Positions 41,669-51,486 of a stretch of DNA of 64,000 nt are shown here, in pieces (position 1 is the first letter of the stretch; each line of letters starts with the position of its first letter). The stretch comes from DASUNP01 sp963728545. GTDB taxonomy: Bacteria; Acidobacteriota; Blastocatellia; UBA7656. The stretch is from contig CAVSKO010000003.1 of the NCBI GenBank assembly GCA_963728545.1, positions 620,001-684,000 on the forward strand, given 5' to 3'. The notes beneath the pieces are model-generated. The model saw only the letters and a program-made list of their open reading frames with translations, had not been told where the DNA came from and made no database searches. Made by a program: the position numbers and the translations under genes.

Positions 41669-42254
41669 TCACAGTAGGCTTTTCTCGTCAGCCAACGCCT
41701 GCTGGATCACCGAAAACATTTTAGGATCGGTCACATTCTCCGCCGCCTTCTCCGCCTGCTCGAGGTATTGCCGCTGCTGCTTGATATCGCCGAGATGGCG
41801 ATAAGCAACAGCGATATTGACAAGACAGCAGGTTCTCGGTCACAGTGCGTTTCTCCTTCCGGGCCAACTGGAGTGCCTGATTGAAGTACGAGAGCGCATG
41901 CCGCTGATTTTGCGGGTCATTGTGATGGACGACCCCAGCTCTACCCATAAAGGCCTCGACGAATTGATCGTCAGACAATTGGTTTTTGAAAAAGACGGAC
42001 ATTCTTGGTGGATCCTGATAAAGCCTTCCCAGGTTATACAAGATTTCAGCCTCAACCGCGCGGTCACCGATCTGTCGAACGAGGTCGAGAGCCTTTCGAT
42101 AAAGAATCTCGGCCTCAATAAAGAGTTCGGCTGAAGTTAAGGCAGTTCGTCCTTGCTTCTTAAGGTACGCAATGCATTCATCGTTAGGTACCCCGGTATG
42201 GAGGCTTGCAGCCATATCTTCAAGTTTAAGTACTTCTTCCTCTCTGGTGAACAT
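41669..42254 (-). pseudogene. TPR-type helical protein with frameshift, partner of the STAND gene
   Basis: The first frame (42254-41721) reads MFTREEEVLKLEDMAASLHT, then TPR-like AEILYRKALDLVRQIGDRAVEAEILYNLGRLY and ALSYFNQALQLARKEKRTVTENLL. A one-base shift near 41820 restores LVNIAVAYRHLGDIKQQRQY, LEQAEKAAENV ... ADEKSLL-stop, a proper last TPR. It overlaps the end of the STAND-TPR gene by 29 bp, so the two were translationally coupled. Confidence 0.8.
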
Positions 42255-45202
42255 AAGTCACTCCCTTGCTTTTGCAAATTTGTAGGTTATTCTTCAACAT
42301 CACAGTATCTGGATGCCGGTTGCCAAAGATTGACTCTGCAATGGCCACGGCACGCTGCAAAAGCGCTTCTGCTTCCTCGTACTTACCCTCAGCATGGTAG
42401 ATGGATGCTAGACCGTCGAGGATCCGCGCGACGGATGGGTGATTTCCCCCATAAGTTGCTTCGGCGATACTAATGGCTTCAAGATAATGAGTACGAGCTT
42501 CATCGTTGGCACCCTGCCACTGATGCAAAGTGGCCAGATTATGTAGCACCGTTGTCAAAACCGGATGACGATTACCAAGCAAGGTGCGGTAAATCAACAA
42601 CGCACTCTGAAATGCTTCTTTGGCAAATTCGTAATCGCCTCTTCCCATATAGGCCATTCCTAGATTTGCATAAACAGTTGCCACGTGGTCCGAGTGTGCC
42701 CCGAGGCCGGATTGGATAACGTCTAATGCGCGCAGATGTAGCTCTATAGCCTTCGAGTGTAAGCCGAGAGATGCATAAACCGAAGCAACATTGTCTAATG
42801 ACATCGCAAACCCCGGATGATTAGGGCCTAGACAATCCTCTCTGATGCTTAGCGAGCGCTCCGCAAGCGGTCGAGCAAGGTCTGGCCTCCTGTTGGCTAA
42901 ATGCGCCATCGCAAGGTTGTTTAGAACTGTCGCTAGTAGTTCTGGCTCGGGGGGAGTCGATCGCTCCAGCGCATCCAGGGCTTGCTCATAAAGGTGCCGA
43001 GCGGTCGCGAAATCCCCCCGCTGCCTGTGCATACCGGCAAGGTTGTTGAGGCTTATGGCAAATGTAGTGCTGCCTGGCCCGCTCCGGCAATAGGCTATAT
43101 CGAGGCTGATGCCAAAAATATTCGCTGCCCCCTGAAACTTCCCCATTGTTTCCAACAGGCTGCCTATGATACTAGCAAGGAAATCCACTCGCTGGCTGTT
43201 TCCAGACCGCAGCCGGACGAGGCGCAGTGACTCTTCGTAAATGCGGTCAGGCTCATAGCGACTATCAAGCATTCTCCAAAGTGTCGCCCATTGGTACCGT
43301 CGTTCGTCCAACCAATCCTCTTCATCAGTCAGGCAGATCTCTTGCAAGAAATCGATGTCGGATAGAGTTTTCTTCAATTGCTCCCACTGTTGGGCGTCAG
43401 CCTGATGCCATGGAAGCTCGTCTGCTCGTCTAGGACTGTAGGTGCTCTTTTCGAAGTATCGAGATAGGTGCGAGTGAATCAGACGTCTCATTTGTGGCCG
43501 GTGCAGATACCTGAGCTCCAAGGCTTGCCGGAGATACAAATGTGACAGTCGGATCAAACCCGAAGGCATGACCAGCGCCTGCTCAGCCGCAAGGTAAAGT
43601 GGTGTCCACTTAGCTCTCGGTAGGGGCTGCCCGTTCTCGCCGAGCAGGTCGAGGATCTCGGCTTCGGATAGACCGCGGCGGGCGGCCCATATCAGGCTGA
43701 GGCTTTTGCGGACGAGCTTTCGACCGTAGTCGTGCTCCCACCGTTCCAGGATACGTTCATAGAGATCCCTGGGATCTTTAGCGGCCAGGTAGAACTCAAT
43801 CCGTTCACCCAAGCGATCGTGTTCTCCAAATTGGCGAAGTTCATCAAGTAGCGTACGGAGAAAAAGCGGATTGGCGGCTTGCTCGGCCGAGACAATAAGG
43901 TTGGTCCTCGCAAAGCTGAGACTTCTGCCGTACACGGCCAAGAATTCCTCCAGAAGATGTTTCCGTTCCCTCATCGTCAGCGGCTGCACTGTCATCTCTT
44001 GCCATTGGCGGCGGCGGATAATATCCAAACTTCGGCATGGCAGTGTGGTGAGGATAACGCGGCAGTTAGGCGGAAATACTATCGGCAGCCAGCCCATATC
44101 TGTCGCAGCATCGCGATCCTCAAGCTGGTTCAGGCCGTCCAACACCAGTACGATGCGTGCTGATGCTGCCACCTTTACTAGCCATTGTGGGAATTCCTCT
44201 CGAATTTTGTCCGGCTCTGAAGGGACGTCGTTCGGTAAGCCGAAACGACGCTTGAACTCCAGCATGATCCGACGCACCATACGGTAGGCGTCTGCGCTGT
44301 CTCGTGTGCCGCCGATAAAGTGGATGAGAGCGAAGTCATTGGGATGCTGCTCGCGATAGCGGAGGAACCAGTTGGCCACCAGCGCCGACTTGCCGATGCC
44401 AGATTCACCTAGTACAACCAGTGGCGAATCATGACTGAACACGTGGTCGTCCAGACGGTCGAAGTATTCCTTTCTGCCGACGTAAACCATCGCCCGACTC
44501 TGCGCGATGGTTTCATGGTCGGCGAGATCGCGATCGAGCGAATGGGGCTTATCCTCTTCGGGGAATAATTGGTTGAGAAGCCGGGTGAAGTCCTCTAAAA
44601 TCCATTGCCCAAGCTCTTGCGGATCATTGTAATCCTCGCGTAACCGGCAAATTCCTTCATCCCGGGCGTCACGAATGCGTTGCTTAAGTTGGGTGAGTTT
44701 GGTTCTAGTCACCGGGGTTTTGTCTTCGAAATCGGCGCGATAGCTGCTCGGCGGGAGGTGGTCAACATAACCAGGAACGCGAAAGTAGAAGTGGGCGTGT
44801 CCTCGCGTCTTGTTTTTCCGAAAAACGCCATAGATGATCTCCAGTTCGGTCACTGATCGGTCAAGAAATCCCCTTCAGCCAAGGCTGACTTTCAACGAGG
44901 TCTTCGGGAATGTTATCCTGCACACAGCCATAACGTTCTCCCAGAAGGCCAATGAAGTATGGGCGACAACGATCAATTTCCTCAAAACAGAGCGGTAGTA
45001 CTTTGCCCTCGGCCTCTTCCTTGTCAGTAATACCCCAGCGTAGGTCCACCTCCCCCCAAGTGACGTGCCGAGCTTCACAGAGCTTGCGCAGGCGTGGAAA
45101 GACGAACTTCACCAAGTGGTCTCGCTCCACCATCATGTCACGGAAGGTGGAGGAAATGAAAACACGAAATCGTCGATCTGGACTGTTTCTAGTTTTGCTC
45201 AT
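42226..45202 (-). pseudogene. DUF4062-STAND/NACHT-TPR protein with frameshift
   Basis: The frame from 45202 (MSKTRNSPDRRFRVFISSTF) is a DUF4062 domain: RDMMVERDHLVKFVFPRLR, VDLRWGIT, YFIGLLGERYG, ending QPWLKGIS-stop at 44861. One frame over, GFLDRSVTELEIIYGVFRK continues in family order. Deleting one G from the GGGG run near 44875 rejoins them. Then Walker A GESGIGKSALVANW (149-162 of the second part), Walker B VLVLDGLNQLED, and from about residue 580 tetratricopeptide repeats (NNLAGMHRQRGDFATARHLY and similar) of 42-residue type with N-x-L-A cores. This is a predicted sensor NTPase of conflict systems. As encoded it is split; a sequencing error in the G run would also explain it. Confidence 0.85.
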
Positions 45203-45237
45203 ACCTGAACTCTTGTATGTAAGACTAATCGGCTTAG

Positions 45238-45342
45238 GTCTAATGACCCGTGTCAACGGGCAGGGGAAGTGTAGCATTGAGGGAACAGGACCGCTTCAGG
45301 TCAAACCCGCTCCCCGCGCTCCGTTGCACACGCTTGTTAGAC
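45238..45342 (-). other. Degenerate attC site
   Basis: GTCTAAT left, GTTAGAC right. Longer (105 bp) and poorly paired: left arm GTGTCAACGGGCAGGGGAAG, right arm CCCCGCGCTCCGTTGCACAC. Direction minus. The R' box departs from consensus at its last base, so activity is doubtful. Confidence 0.75.
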
Positions 45343-45822
45343 CCGCCTCAAGGAAACTGACCCTCCCTGCCTGTGCTCACTTCGAGTAACCGCCTTTTCT
45401 TTGATGCCGATCTCTCTGTGAGCAGAGTTGCTTTTTACCACATGCCACTCAGGTTTGTTGGCCTGACTTCTTTGCGCCAGTCCTGAGAGCCGCCTCTGTT
45501 ATTGCTTCTGCTACTCTGCAAGGAGCGGCGCCTACTCGATGACGCGAGCAGATGAAGCAAGTGCTCATTCAAACAGCCAGCGAGCTAGCCAGAGCATAGC
45601 CTTTGGCTCTCGCTTGTTCAACCGCCACCCCCAAGTTTAGGCAGAGAGAGGCGGAGTTGGTGACGGCCTTTGGCCGCAACAGCCACAAGCAGCTAACGCA
45701 ACACGAAGAGGTCCGGGATGAACAAGTGACAGCGGGAGAGCAGGGGTGAGTGAACCAGCAGGGTAAGTTCAAGGAATTGCCTGTGATTCAGAGCAGTCAA
45801 AAACACTGTTCACACCGCGAGG
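45343..45822. other. Non-coding cassette (480 bp) with hairpins
   Basis: No open frame with coding character on either strand. On minus it can fold GCGAGAGCC ... GGCTAGCTCGC (about 45584-45617) and CGGCC-TTT-GGCCG (about 45664-45676, shown on plus). It lies between attC 45238-45342 and 45823-45914, so it is a cassette without a protein gene. Confidence 0.6.
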
Positions 45823-45914
45823 GTCTAACGCTCCGCATTATCGGGGCCGCGCGGAGCACTGAAGGAACGTTACGAAATTCGCTTCGCGGCCTCCGCTGGA
45901 TGCGTTTGTTGGGC
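45823..45914 (-). other. attC recombination site
   Basis: GTCTAAC left, GTTGGGC right; left arm GCATTATCGGGGCCGCGC; direction minus. The R'' box carries A-to-G at position 4. Confidence 0.88.
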
Positions 45915-45940
45915 GGCGTACTTAGGAAGGATATTAGAAT

Positions 45941-48295
45941 CTAATCCTTTTTGAATAGATTGGCTATCTGGATCAGGCCCCGGAGTTCTGCCACGGTAAT
46001 ACGTTTATCGGCGGCGGCACGCATCGTAAATAAGCGAAGACTGCGGGCACGAGCGGATTTTGAATTTCGCAGGCCACGGTTTTGGATAGCTAACTTATCG
46101 AATGTTGAATACATCATGAACTCCCTTGCAGACAATCCTGCGTGCGCAGCAAGCATCGGAAGTATCTTTTCAACTAACTCGCTCGGGGTGTTATCCGATA
46201 AAACATGGCTATATATACGGTGTTGTATTTTTCCCGTAGCACCAAAATTATCTGTGATTGCCGCAGTAGCCGTCAGTTCGTAAACATCGCCCGATGGCTG
46301 ATCGGGGAAAGTGAACTTAATACTCCCGTTAGGTATCTTGTTTGGGAGAAACTCAACGGATGCTTGTGTTTTACTAATTTTCTTCCCAACTCGCACTCTG
46401 ACACTTGCCCCGGAAGTCAGGTTAACCGCACTAAACGACCAATTTATCTTGAATGGCTGCTCTGAACCAAAGAGCGCACTAATCCGCGCATCGTCTGCTG
46501 ACCGAAGAGTGTCATTGAGTGCCTGAGCGAAAGGTGAATCATCATCCGGCGAAACCCTGCCTTCCTTCAGTGATGCATATCTTGGCGCGGCATCAAGTTG
46601 CCACTGACCGACCTTCAGAAGCTGGGCAGGCGATACTTGTAATTCAACAAGCTGTTTCAAAGTAAGAGGACTAACACCAGCCGCCTTATACATTGTCTGC
46701 CGGTCTTTTTCTGCTAAAGATGAGAGCTTAGGCTCCTCTGCTTTAATGAAAGGTGAAAGTGATATCACAGGCAAAACCAAGCCCTGTACATCGCCGGACT
46801 TCAGTTTAATTTCCAGTGCAGTGCCCCTATATCCCGGTACCTTCACTTTATCTGCGCTCCCTTTCGTCTCAACGTTCACGACATGAAGCAGTACGTTTTT
46901 TACAACTACTTGACCATCACTTTGATTTCTTTCTTTCCCCACTGATTGAAAGCTCAATGATTGACGTTGCTTTCCGCTAATCATATCAACCTTTTCTATC
47001 TCCCAATCGTCAAGTTTGGCATTAGGGTTTATTACAGTTCTGATTTGAACGTCACCAAGCAATTGAGCGCGTTTATTTGACACAACCCGGCGTACCGTGC
47101 GCGACAACAATTTCCCGCGAATGATAACTTTCCATGTTGTAGGGAGAGGCTCAAGAATTGGCGGGCGGCCTACATCATCGTCACTTGGCTGGCTAAACTG
47201 CTCTACTCTGAGCAAGTGAAATCCTTCTCCTCCATCGTCATCAAATCCCACCTTGCTTGTCAATGTTACGTAACCCCATAACCGATTGCCCGGGGCGCGA
47301 CAGACACTTTCGAAATTGACCTGCACATTACCGTCTGGATATAACATTTCCCTGACGCTGAGCAAAACCTTGCCATCGTATTCCAACGCGTGTTCTGACC
47401 CATCGTCAGCGTCGCCAGTGTCGCCCCAGACGTTACGTACATTCTCTTGGAAAATGTCGAATCTGGCAGGTTCCAAGTCCGGGTTCAAAGAGAAAGCGAG
47501 TTTGAATTTGCCAGTGCGTGGGTACTGTGACCACGGATGCCATCCAGAATCAAAATCACCGTCGAAGTCGTCCGCCCTATCGAAGCGATTGGAATCATCC
47601 TGTTGCAATAGTAAGTAAGCGGAGCTACCGCTACGCCACCAAAGTAGTTCCGACGGGTGAATCTCTGCCTTTTTGCCATGACCATTGTCGGCAACCCAAG
47701 GTCCGTAAGTACACAAGTAGTTGCCTATTAGCGGGGTCTTACCAGGCTTAAAAACAGCCAAATTGTTCTCATCATAATCGAACCAAGGATTGTGTTCGAA
47801 GTGATCATCTGGAGTGATTTCGGCTTCCATACAGTTATCTTCGCCACCCTCACAATCTTTATTTTCCGTGAATCTATCACCTAATCCGTTGAGGCTAACG
47901 AGTAAGTCGGCATAGTTCGAGCTTGGAATGATCACTAATCCCCAATCCCACTCATCTCCCGAAATATCAAAAACAGAGAATTCAACTAGCTTTCCACATA
48001 AGGTTCGTTTAATGACATCGTTCGGACTATATATAGCAGGACCACCCCAAAAGCTGCTTCCTCCCCATGCAGGATAGGGTCCAATCCAGTGACCGACAGG
48101 ATCTTCACCTGCTATACCGTTGGAGTGGTTCTTAGTTTCTTCCCATTCAACTCTTTGAGCATCTGAGCAAATTGGGGTGGTGGCTGTCGTTAAAATAAAA
48201 TTAGTCTGTACAGACACTGACCATCCACTAACACATGGAACAAAACATTCCACGAACACAATAAGCAGCGTAAGAAATAGCCGGGATCTCATCAT
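45941..48295 (-). CDS. Large exported protein of unknown function (784 aa)
   Basis: Signal peptide (residues 1-24: MRSRLFLTLLIVFVECFVPCVSG). The N-terminal ~350 residues are rich in Trp, Gly and Asp (for example WIGPYPAWGGSSFWGGPAIYS, NPWFDYDENN, DDFDGDFDSGWHPW) and look like a secreted beta domain that may bind ligands or calcium. The middle is beta-rich; the C-terminus (about 660-780) is helical with two possible TPR-free helical bundles. Eight or so Cys are scattered in the first 330 residues. No family recognised. It fills a 2.6-kb interval between attC 45823-45914 and attC 48611-48702 and is intact. Confidence 0.65.
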   Translation of the reverse strand: MMRSRLFLTLLIVFVECFVPCVSGWSVSVQTNFILTTATTPICSDAQRVEWEETKNHSNGIAGEDPVGHWIGPYPAWGGSSFWGGPAIYSPNDVIKRTLCGKLVEFSVFDISGDEWDWGLVIIPSSNYADLLVSLNGLGDRFTENKDCEGGEDNCMEAEITPDDHFEHNPWFDYDENNLAVFKPGKTPLIGNYLCTYGPWVADNGHGKKAEIHPSELLWWRSGSSAYLLLQQDDSNRFDRADDFDGDFDSGWHPWSQYPRTGKFKLAFSLNPDLEPARFDIFQENVRNVWGDTGDADDGSEHALEYDGKVLLSVREMLYPDGNVQVNFESVCRAPGNRLWGYVTLTSKVGFDDDGGEGFHLLRVEQFSQPSDDDVGRPPILEPLPTTWKVIIRGKLLSRTVRRVVSNKRAQLLGDVQIRTVINPNAKLDDWEIEKVDMISGKQRQSLSFQSVGKERNQSDGQVVVKNVLLHVVNVETKGSADKVKVPGYRGTALEIKLKSGDVQGLVLPVISLSPFIKAEEPKLSSLAEKDRQTMYKAAGVSPLTLKQLVELQVSPAQLLKVGQWQLDAAPRYASLKEGRVSPDDDSPFAQALNDTLRSADDARISALFGSEQPFKINWSFSAVNLTSGASVRVRVGKKISKTQASVEFLPNKIPNGSIKFTFPDQPSGDVYELTATAAITDNFGATGKIQHRIYSHVLSDNTPSELVEKILPMLAAHAGLSAREFMMYSTFDKLAIQNRGLRNSKSARARSLRLFTMRAAADKRITVAELRGLIQIANLFKKD

Positions 48296-48610
48296 TATTA
48301 CCTCCGATAGTTTTCACGATGCCTTCATGCGCACCAATCCCGCTAAAAATGAAGTTGACCTAACAGCACCTCATACCTAGAGCATTGCTGGAAACCTCGC
48401 AATACGGGAGCAATCATGGCTTATTCCAAGTTTGTTAGCAATTGATAAACTCAGGGAGTAGTAATGCCTCAATTACGTGGGGAAAGTTGAGATGCCCCCT
48501 TTGCAAACAAAGGATTTACGGTTTTTGCTCCCCACGTAACTGACCGATTACAGGGAGTATTCTATTACCAAAGTAGTGCTTGTCAAGCTCATTACAATCC
48601 TCCTTTCGCC
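48296..48610. other. Intergenic stretch upstream of the exported protein
   Basis: About 315 bp. No gene. Contains the second MITE family 2 copy and probably the promoter of the exported-protein gene; no clear -35/-10 pair stands out. Confidence 0.5.
48461..48551. repeat. MITE family 2, copy 2 (91 bp)
   Basis: Left end GTAATGCCTCAATTACGTGG, right end (reversed) GTAATCGGTCAGTTACGTGG, and 8-bp duplication AGGGAGTA at 48453-48460 and 48552-48559. The core is the same way round as in copy 1 (30056-30146), but the outermost bases are exchanged between the two ends. Confidence 0.92.
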
Positions 48611-48702
48611 GCCCAACGCTCGGCATCACCGGGCGCGCGAACGGCACTCGCTGTTTCATAAGAGGCTCGCTTCGCGGCCTCCGCTGCATGCGCTTGTTAG
48701 AC
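48611..48702 (-). other. Chimeric attC site
   Basis: GCCCAAC left, GTTAGAC right. The left arm is of the CACCGGGCGCGCGAAC type, the right arm of the GGCCTCCGCTGCATGC type, so the arms pair poorly. It looks like a recombinant of two attC subtypes. Direction minus. Confidence 0.8.
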
Positions 48703-48720
48703 GCCGTGCTGGGCCACACG

Positions 48721-49008
48721 TCATTCATTCCAAGGGGTCTGCTGTGCCCCGTGAATAACAGCAAGAATATCTATCTTGTCTGGTTTTATGTAGTAGATGA
48801 TTCGATATGGCCCTTCAATCACTTCTCGTATTTGCGGAGCATTGAATTCTCGCACTACACGGCCAGATAATGGAAAATTTCTTATCTGTTGAGTTCGTCT
48901 GGTGAGGCGGTCTACTACTCTTTGAGCATATTCAGGTGAATTTTGAGCCAGGTATTCATGAATCGCCCAAAGTTGCTCCAGAGCAGCGTCTGTCCATTCA
49001 ACGTTCAC
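48721..49008 (-). CDS. RelE/ParE-type toxin
   Basis: 95 residues: VEWTDAALEQLWAIHEYLAQNSPEYAQRVVDRLTRRTQQI, FPLSGRVVREFNAPQIREVIEGPYRIIYYIKPDKIDILAVIHGAQ, a complete ParE/RelE plasmid-stabilisation domain. Overlaps its antitoxin by 4 bp and ends next to attC 48611-48702. Confidence 0.92.
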   Translation of the reverse strand: MNVEWTDAALEQLWAIHEYLAQNSPEYAQRVVDRLTRRTQQIRNFPLSGRVVREFNAPQIREVIEGPYRIIYYIKPDKIDILAVIHGAQQTPWNE

Positions 49009-49193
49009 TTGTTAAGTCCGAATTTCTCACGAACATCTTCTACGCTAGTAGTTCGTCCGGCTTCGCTGTCAGCCATACCTCTTTCTATTGCTTGGCGGAC
49101 GTAAATCTCGTGCATCAAATCATCCCAGGTCGAATCCTCTGGGAGCTGATCTACTAAGCGTCGAGCTTCTTCTTTAATGCTAATAGTCTCCAT
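49005..49193 (-). CDS. Antitoxin of the RelE/ParE toxin
   Basis: 62 residues: METISIKEEARRLVDQLPEDSTWDDLMHEIYVRQAIERGMADSEAGRTTSVEDVREKFG. This is the common short antitoxin found before RelE/ParE toxins (SVEDVREKF at the C-terminus is typical). First gene after attC 49284-49375. Confidence 0.88.
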   Translation of the reverse strand: METISIKEEARRLVDQLPEDSTWDDLMHEIYVRQAIERGMADSEAGRTTSVEDVREKFGLNK

Positions 49194-49283
49194 AAACCAC
49201 TCCGATTAATCTCAAAGTTCCCGATTAATACTATAGAACCTTATGCTGAGATTCAAATTGCCTCGCAGGGGTCACGTATAGGC

Positions 49284-49375
49284 GTCTAACGCTCGGCATC
49301 ACCGGGCGCGCGAACGGCACTCGTAGAGCCATGCGAAATCCGCTTCGCGCGCTCCGGTGGATGCCTTTGTTAGAC
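49284..49375 (-). other. attC recombination site
   Basis: GTCTAAC left, GTTAGAC right; left arm GCATCACCGGGCGCGCGA; direction minus. Confidence 0.92.
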
Positions 49376-49421
49376 CCGGTGGAAGTACATGGTCACTCTT
49401 GTTCTTCACGTTGAATAAGGG

Positions 49422-49985
49422 CTAGTATCTAGGACTGACCGTATAATTCCAGTTCGGACAAACCTCGTGATATTGTATATTCAATCCTTCCATCTCTGCG
49501 TTTGTTACCCTTTGGCCCCGCTTATAGATACTGTTTTGCTTGAATGCTTTAACCTTTAGTCCGGTTCTTGTGCTTGTTCCGCGTATGTACCCTAGCATGA
49601 TATCTAGTGATATCAATGGCTTGCCTGCCCAATTAATACTGATTTGGCTAAATAACCGACGCTCAACTGGATTATACTTCGAATGTCCTGGAGGATAGTG
49701 ACAGACTGTGACTGTTAGTCCAAACTGGTCGCTCAGTTTCTCCTGTAGTTGTTGTTTCCAGGCTCGGACACGATAGCCGTTACTCCCTCCACCATCTGCC
49801 AAGATCAGCAACTCATACTGTTCTGAGTATTTAATGCGACCCTCCTGCTTCCACCACTTATCGTAGCGCACTAATATTGCACGACACTTTGATAACCAGG
49901 CCAGTGTCCGCTCCACTACCCATCGCCGAGCAGGATGCTTCTTTTCACCCTTCTCATCCAACTTCTCTTCGCCTATCTTTCGCAC
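49422..49985 (-). pseudogene. Chimeric remnant of two transposases
   Basis: The N-terminal part HPARRWVVERTLAWLSKCRAIL-like stretch (with VRYDKW) is the C-terminus of an IS5-group transposase. From KYSEQYELLILADGGGSNGY on, through HYPPGHSKYNPVERRLFS to the end, it is the C-terminus of an ISAzo13-type (Rhodopirellula DDE) transposase. The two fragments are fused in one frame. Neither has a catalytic set, so it is debris. IS3 copy 2 begins 50 bp upstream. Confidence 0.85.
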
Positions 49986-50103
49986 GTGACCCGTATAGTT
50001 GTACTCTTCAACTGCTTTGTGTCCAGTCGGATTGTCTGTAGTGGTCTCGAAAAACTGGACAGTGGATTAAGCCAGAACTACTGTTCAGAAATCGGAGACC
50101 ACA

Positions 50104-50409
50104 ATGAGAAAGAATCGCAGCTACAAACCGCAACAAAAAGCTCAGGCCGTTCTGCAAGTCTTGAGCGGAACGAAAAGCGCAGCCCAGGTCTGTCGCGACC
50201 TGAGTATTAATGAGAACCTCCTGAGTCGCTGGAAACAGCAACTGCTCACCCACGCCGCCCTCGTCTTTGAGCACGAGAGTGAAGCCGCGGAAAAAGATGA
50301 GCAGATCGCCGAACTCCAACGCCTCGTCGGTCGCCTAACCATGGAATTGGAGGTCGCAAAAAAAGCCTCGCAGCTTGCGAGCTATCAAACCAGCAAAAAC
50401 GGGAAGTGA
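50104..50409 (+). CDS. IS3-family transposase OrfA
   Basis: 101 residues, identical to the copy-3 protein as far as I can compare (VFEHESE variant). Helix-turn-helix plus coiled coil; A7G slippery run near the end for -1 frameshifting into OrfB. Confidence 0.94.
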   Translation: MRKNRSYKPQQKAQAVLQVLSGTKSAAQVCRDLSINENLLSRWKQQLLTHAALVFEHESEAAEKDEQIAELQRLVGRLTMELEVAKKASQLASYQTSKNGK

Positions 50410-51254
50410 TCGCGATGCTGTCAACCGCTTATCCGGTGCAAGTCATCTGTCAAATCGTCGGGCTGCCGCGCAGTTCCTATTATTACGGTGCGGTCGAGCG
50501 CGAGGAAGCGGACGTGAAAGCCGCGATTGAAACGGTCGCGGCCCAGTTCCCGACTTACGGCTCACGCCGCGTCACCGCGCAGATAAAGCGCGCCGCTCCG
50601 GAACTGCCTGCCGTCGGTCGCCATCGTGTGCGGCGACTCATGCGGGAGATGGGGCTCACCAGGCGCCGCAAAAAAGCGCGTAAACAGACGACGAACTCGC
50701 AGCATTCGTTCCCGCGCTATCCCAATCTGGTCAAGGATCTGATCGTGACTCGGCCCAATCAGGTCTGGGTCTGTGACATTACTTATGTCACAGTAGGCAG
50801 CGGCCAATTCGTTTACCTGGCCATTGTGATGGATGTCTTCACGCGGGCCATTCGCGGCTGGTCGCTGTCGCACGGTCTCGGAGTCGAATTGACGCTTTGG
50901 GCCTTGCACCGGGCACTTCAGCACGGCCAACCGCAAATCCATCACTCGGATCAGGGGTTGCAATACGCCGCGACTGCTTACGTGCAAGTCTTACAGGCGG
51001 CGCAAGTGCAAATCTCGATGGCCGAGGTCGGACACGCCGAACAGAACGGCTACGCCGAACGAGTCATCCGAACCATAAAAGAGGAAGAAGTCTACCTGAG
51101 CGAGTACCGCGATTATGAAGACGCCCTTAATCAGATTGGCCATTTTATTGATGAGGTCTATCTGACCAAGCGAATTCATTCGGCACTCGGTTATTTGACC
51201 CCAACTGAGTACGAGGCGCAGTGGCACAAGCAGCAACTGGCGTCTATACTCTAA
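50406..51254 (+). CDS. IS3-family transposase OrfB
   Basis: 282 residues, rve integrase core with VWVCDITYV, HHSDQGLQYA and the E in EQNGYAERVIRTIKEEE. Starts at GTG overlapping OrfA. Intact and matching copy 3. Confidence 0.95.
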   Translation: MIAMLSTAYPVQVICQIVGLPRSSYYYGAVEREEADVKAAIETVAAQFPTYGSRRVTAQIKRAAPELPAVGRHRVRRLMREMGLTRRRKKARKQTTNSQHSFPRYPNLVKDLIVTRPNQVWVCDITYVTVGSGQFVYLAIVMDVFTRAIRGWSLSHGLGVELTLWALHRALQHGQPQIHHSDQGLQYAATAYVQVLQAAQVQISMAEVGHAEQNGYAERVIRTIKEEEVYLSEYRDYEDALNQIGHFIDEVYLTKRIHSALGYLTPTEYEAQWHKQQLASIL

Positions 51255-51310
51255 ATCGCAATTCTGCTGTCCAGACTTTCAGGACCATTACAACTGGTGG
51301 CCCGCACGCG

Positions 51311-51403
51311 GTCTAACAACCGGTTCGATGGGAGCGCGGCGAGCGAGTTTCGTATGGTTTCTTCAGTGCTTTGCGCCGCGCCCCCTCAACCGGAGCGTTA
51401 GAC
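51311..51403 (+). other. attC recombination site, plus direction
   Basis: GTCTAAC left, GTTAGAC right; left arm GGTTCGATGGGAGCGCGGCG, right arm CGCCGCGCCCCCTCAACCGG. First of four consecutive plus-direction sites. Confidence 0.85.
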
Positions 51404-51486
51404 CTCTTTACGGTTACTCTCCGCGAGATTCATCGCTTGTGCATTGCTAAGATTTGATGCTACGGTAACCCTCAGAGGAACAGACA

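Larger units (their letters stand above)
50037..51292 (+). mobile_element. IS3-family element, copy 2 (1256 bp)
   Basis: Same ends and length as copies 1 and 3. Flanking triplets GTC (left) and ACT (right) differ, so there is no intact target duplication. Confidence 0.95.

Noticed and set aside
45569..45772. A 67-residue open frame on minus in the non-coding cassette
   Set aside because: Composition is unlike protein (many Ser, Cys, no domain), no ribosome site, and the frame runs through hairpins.
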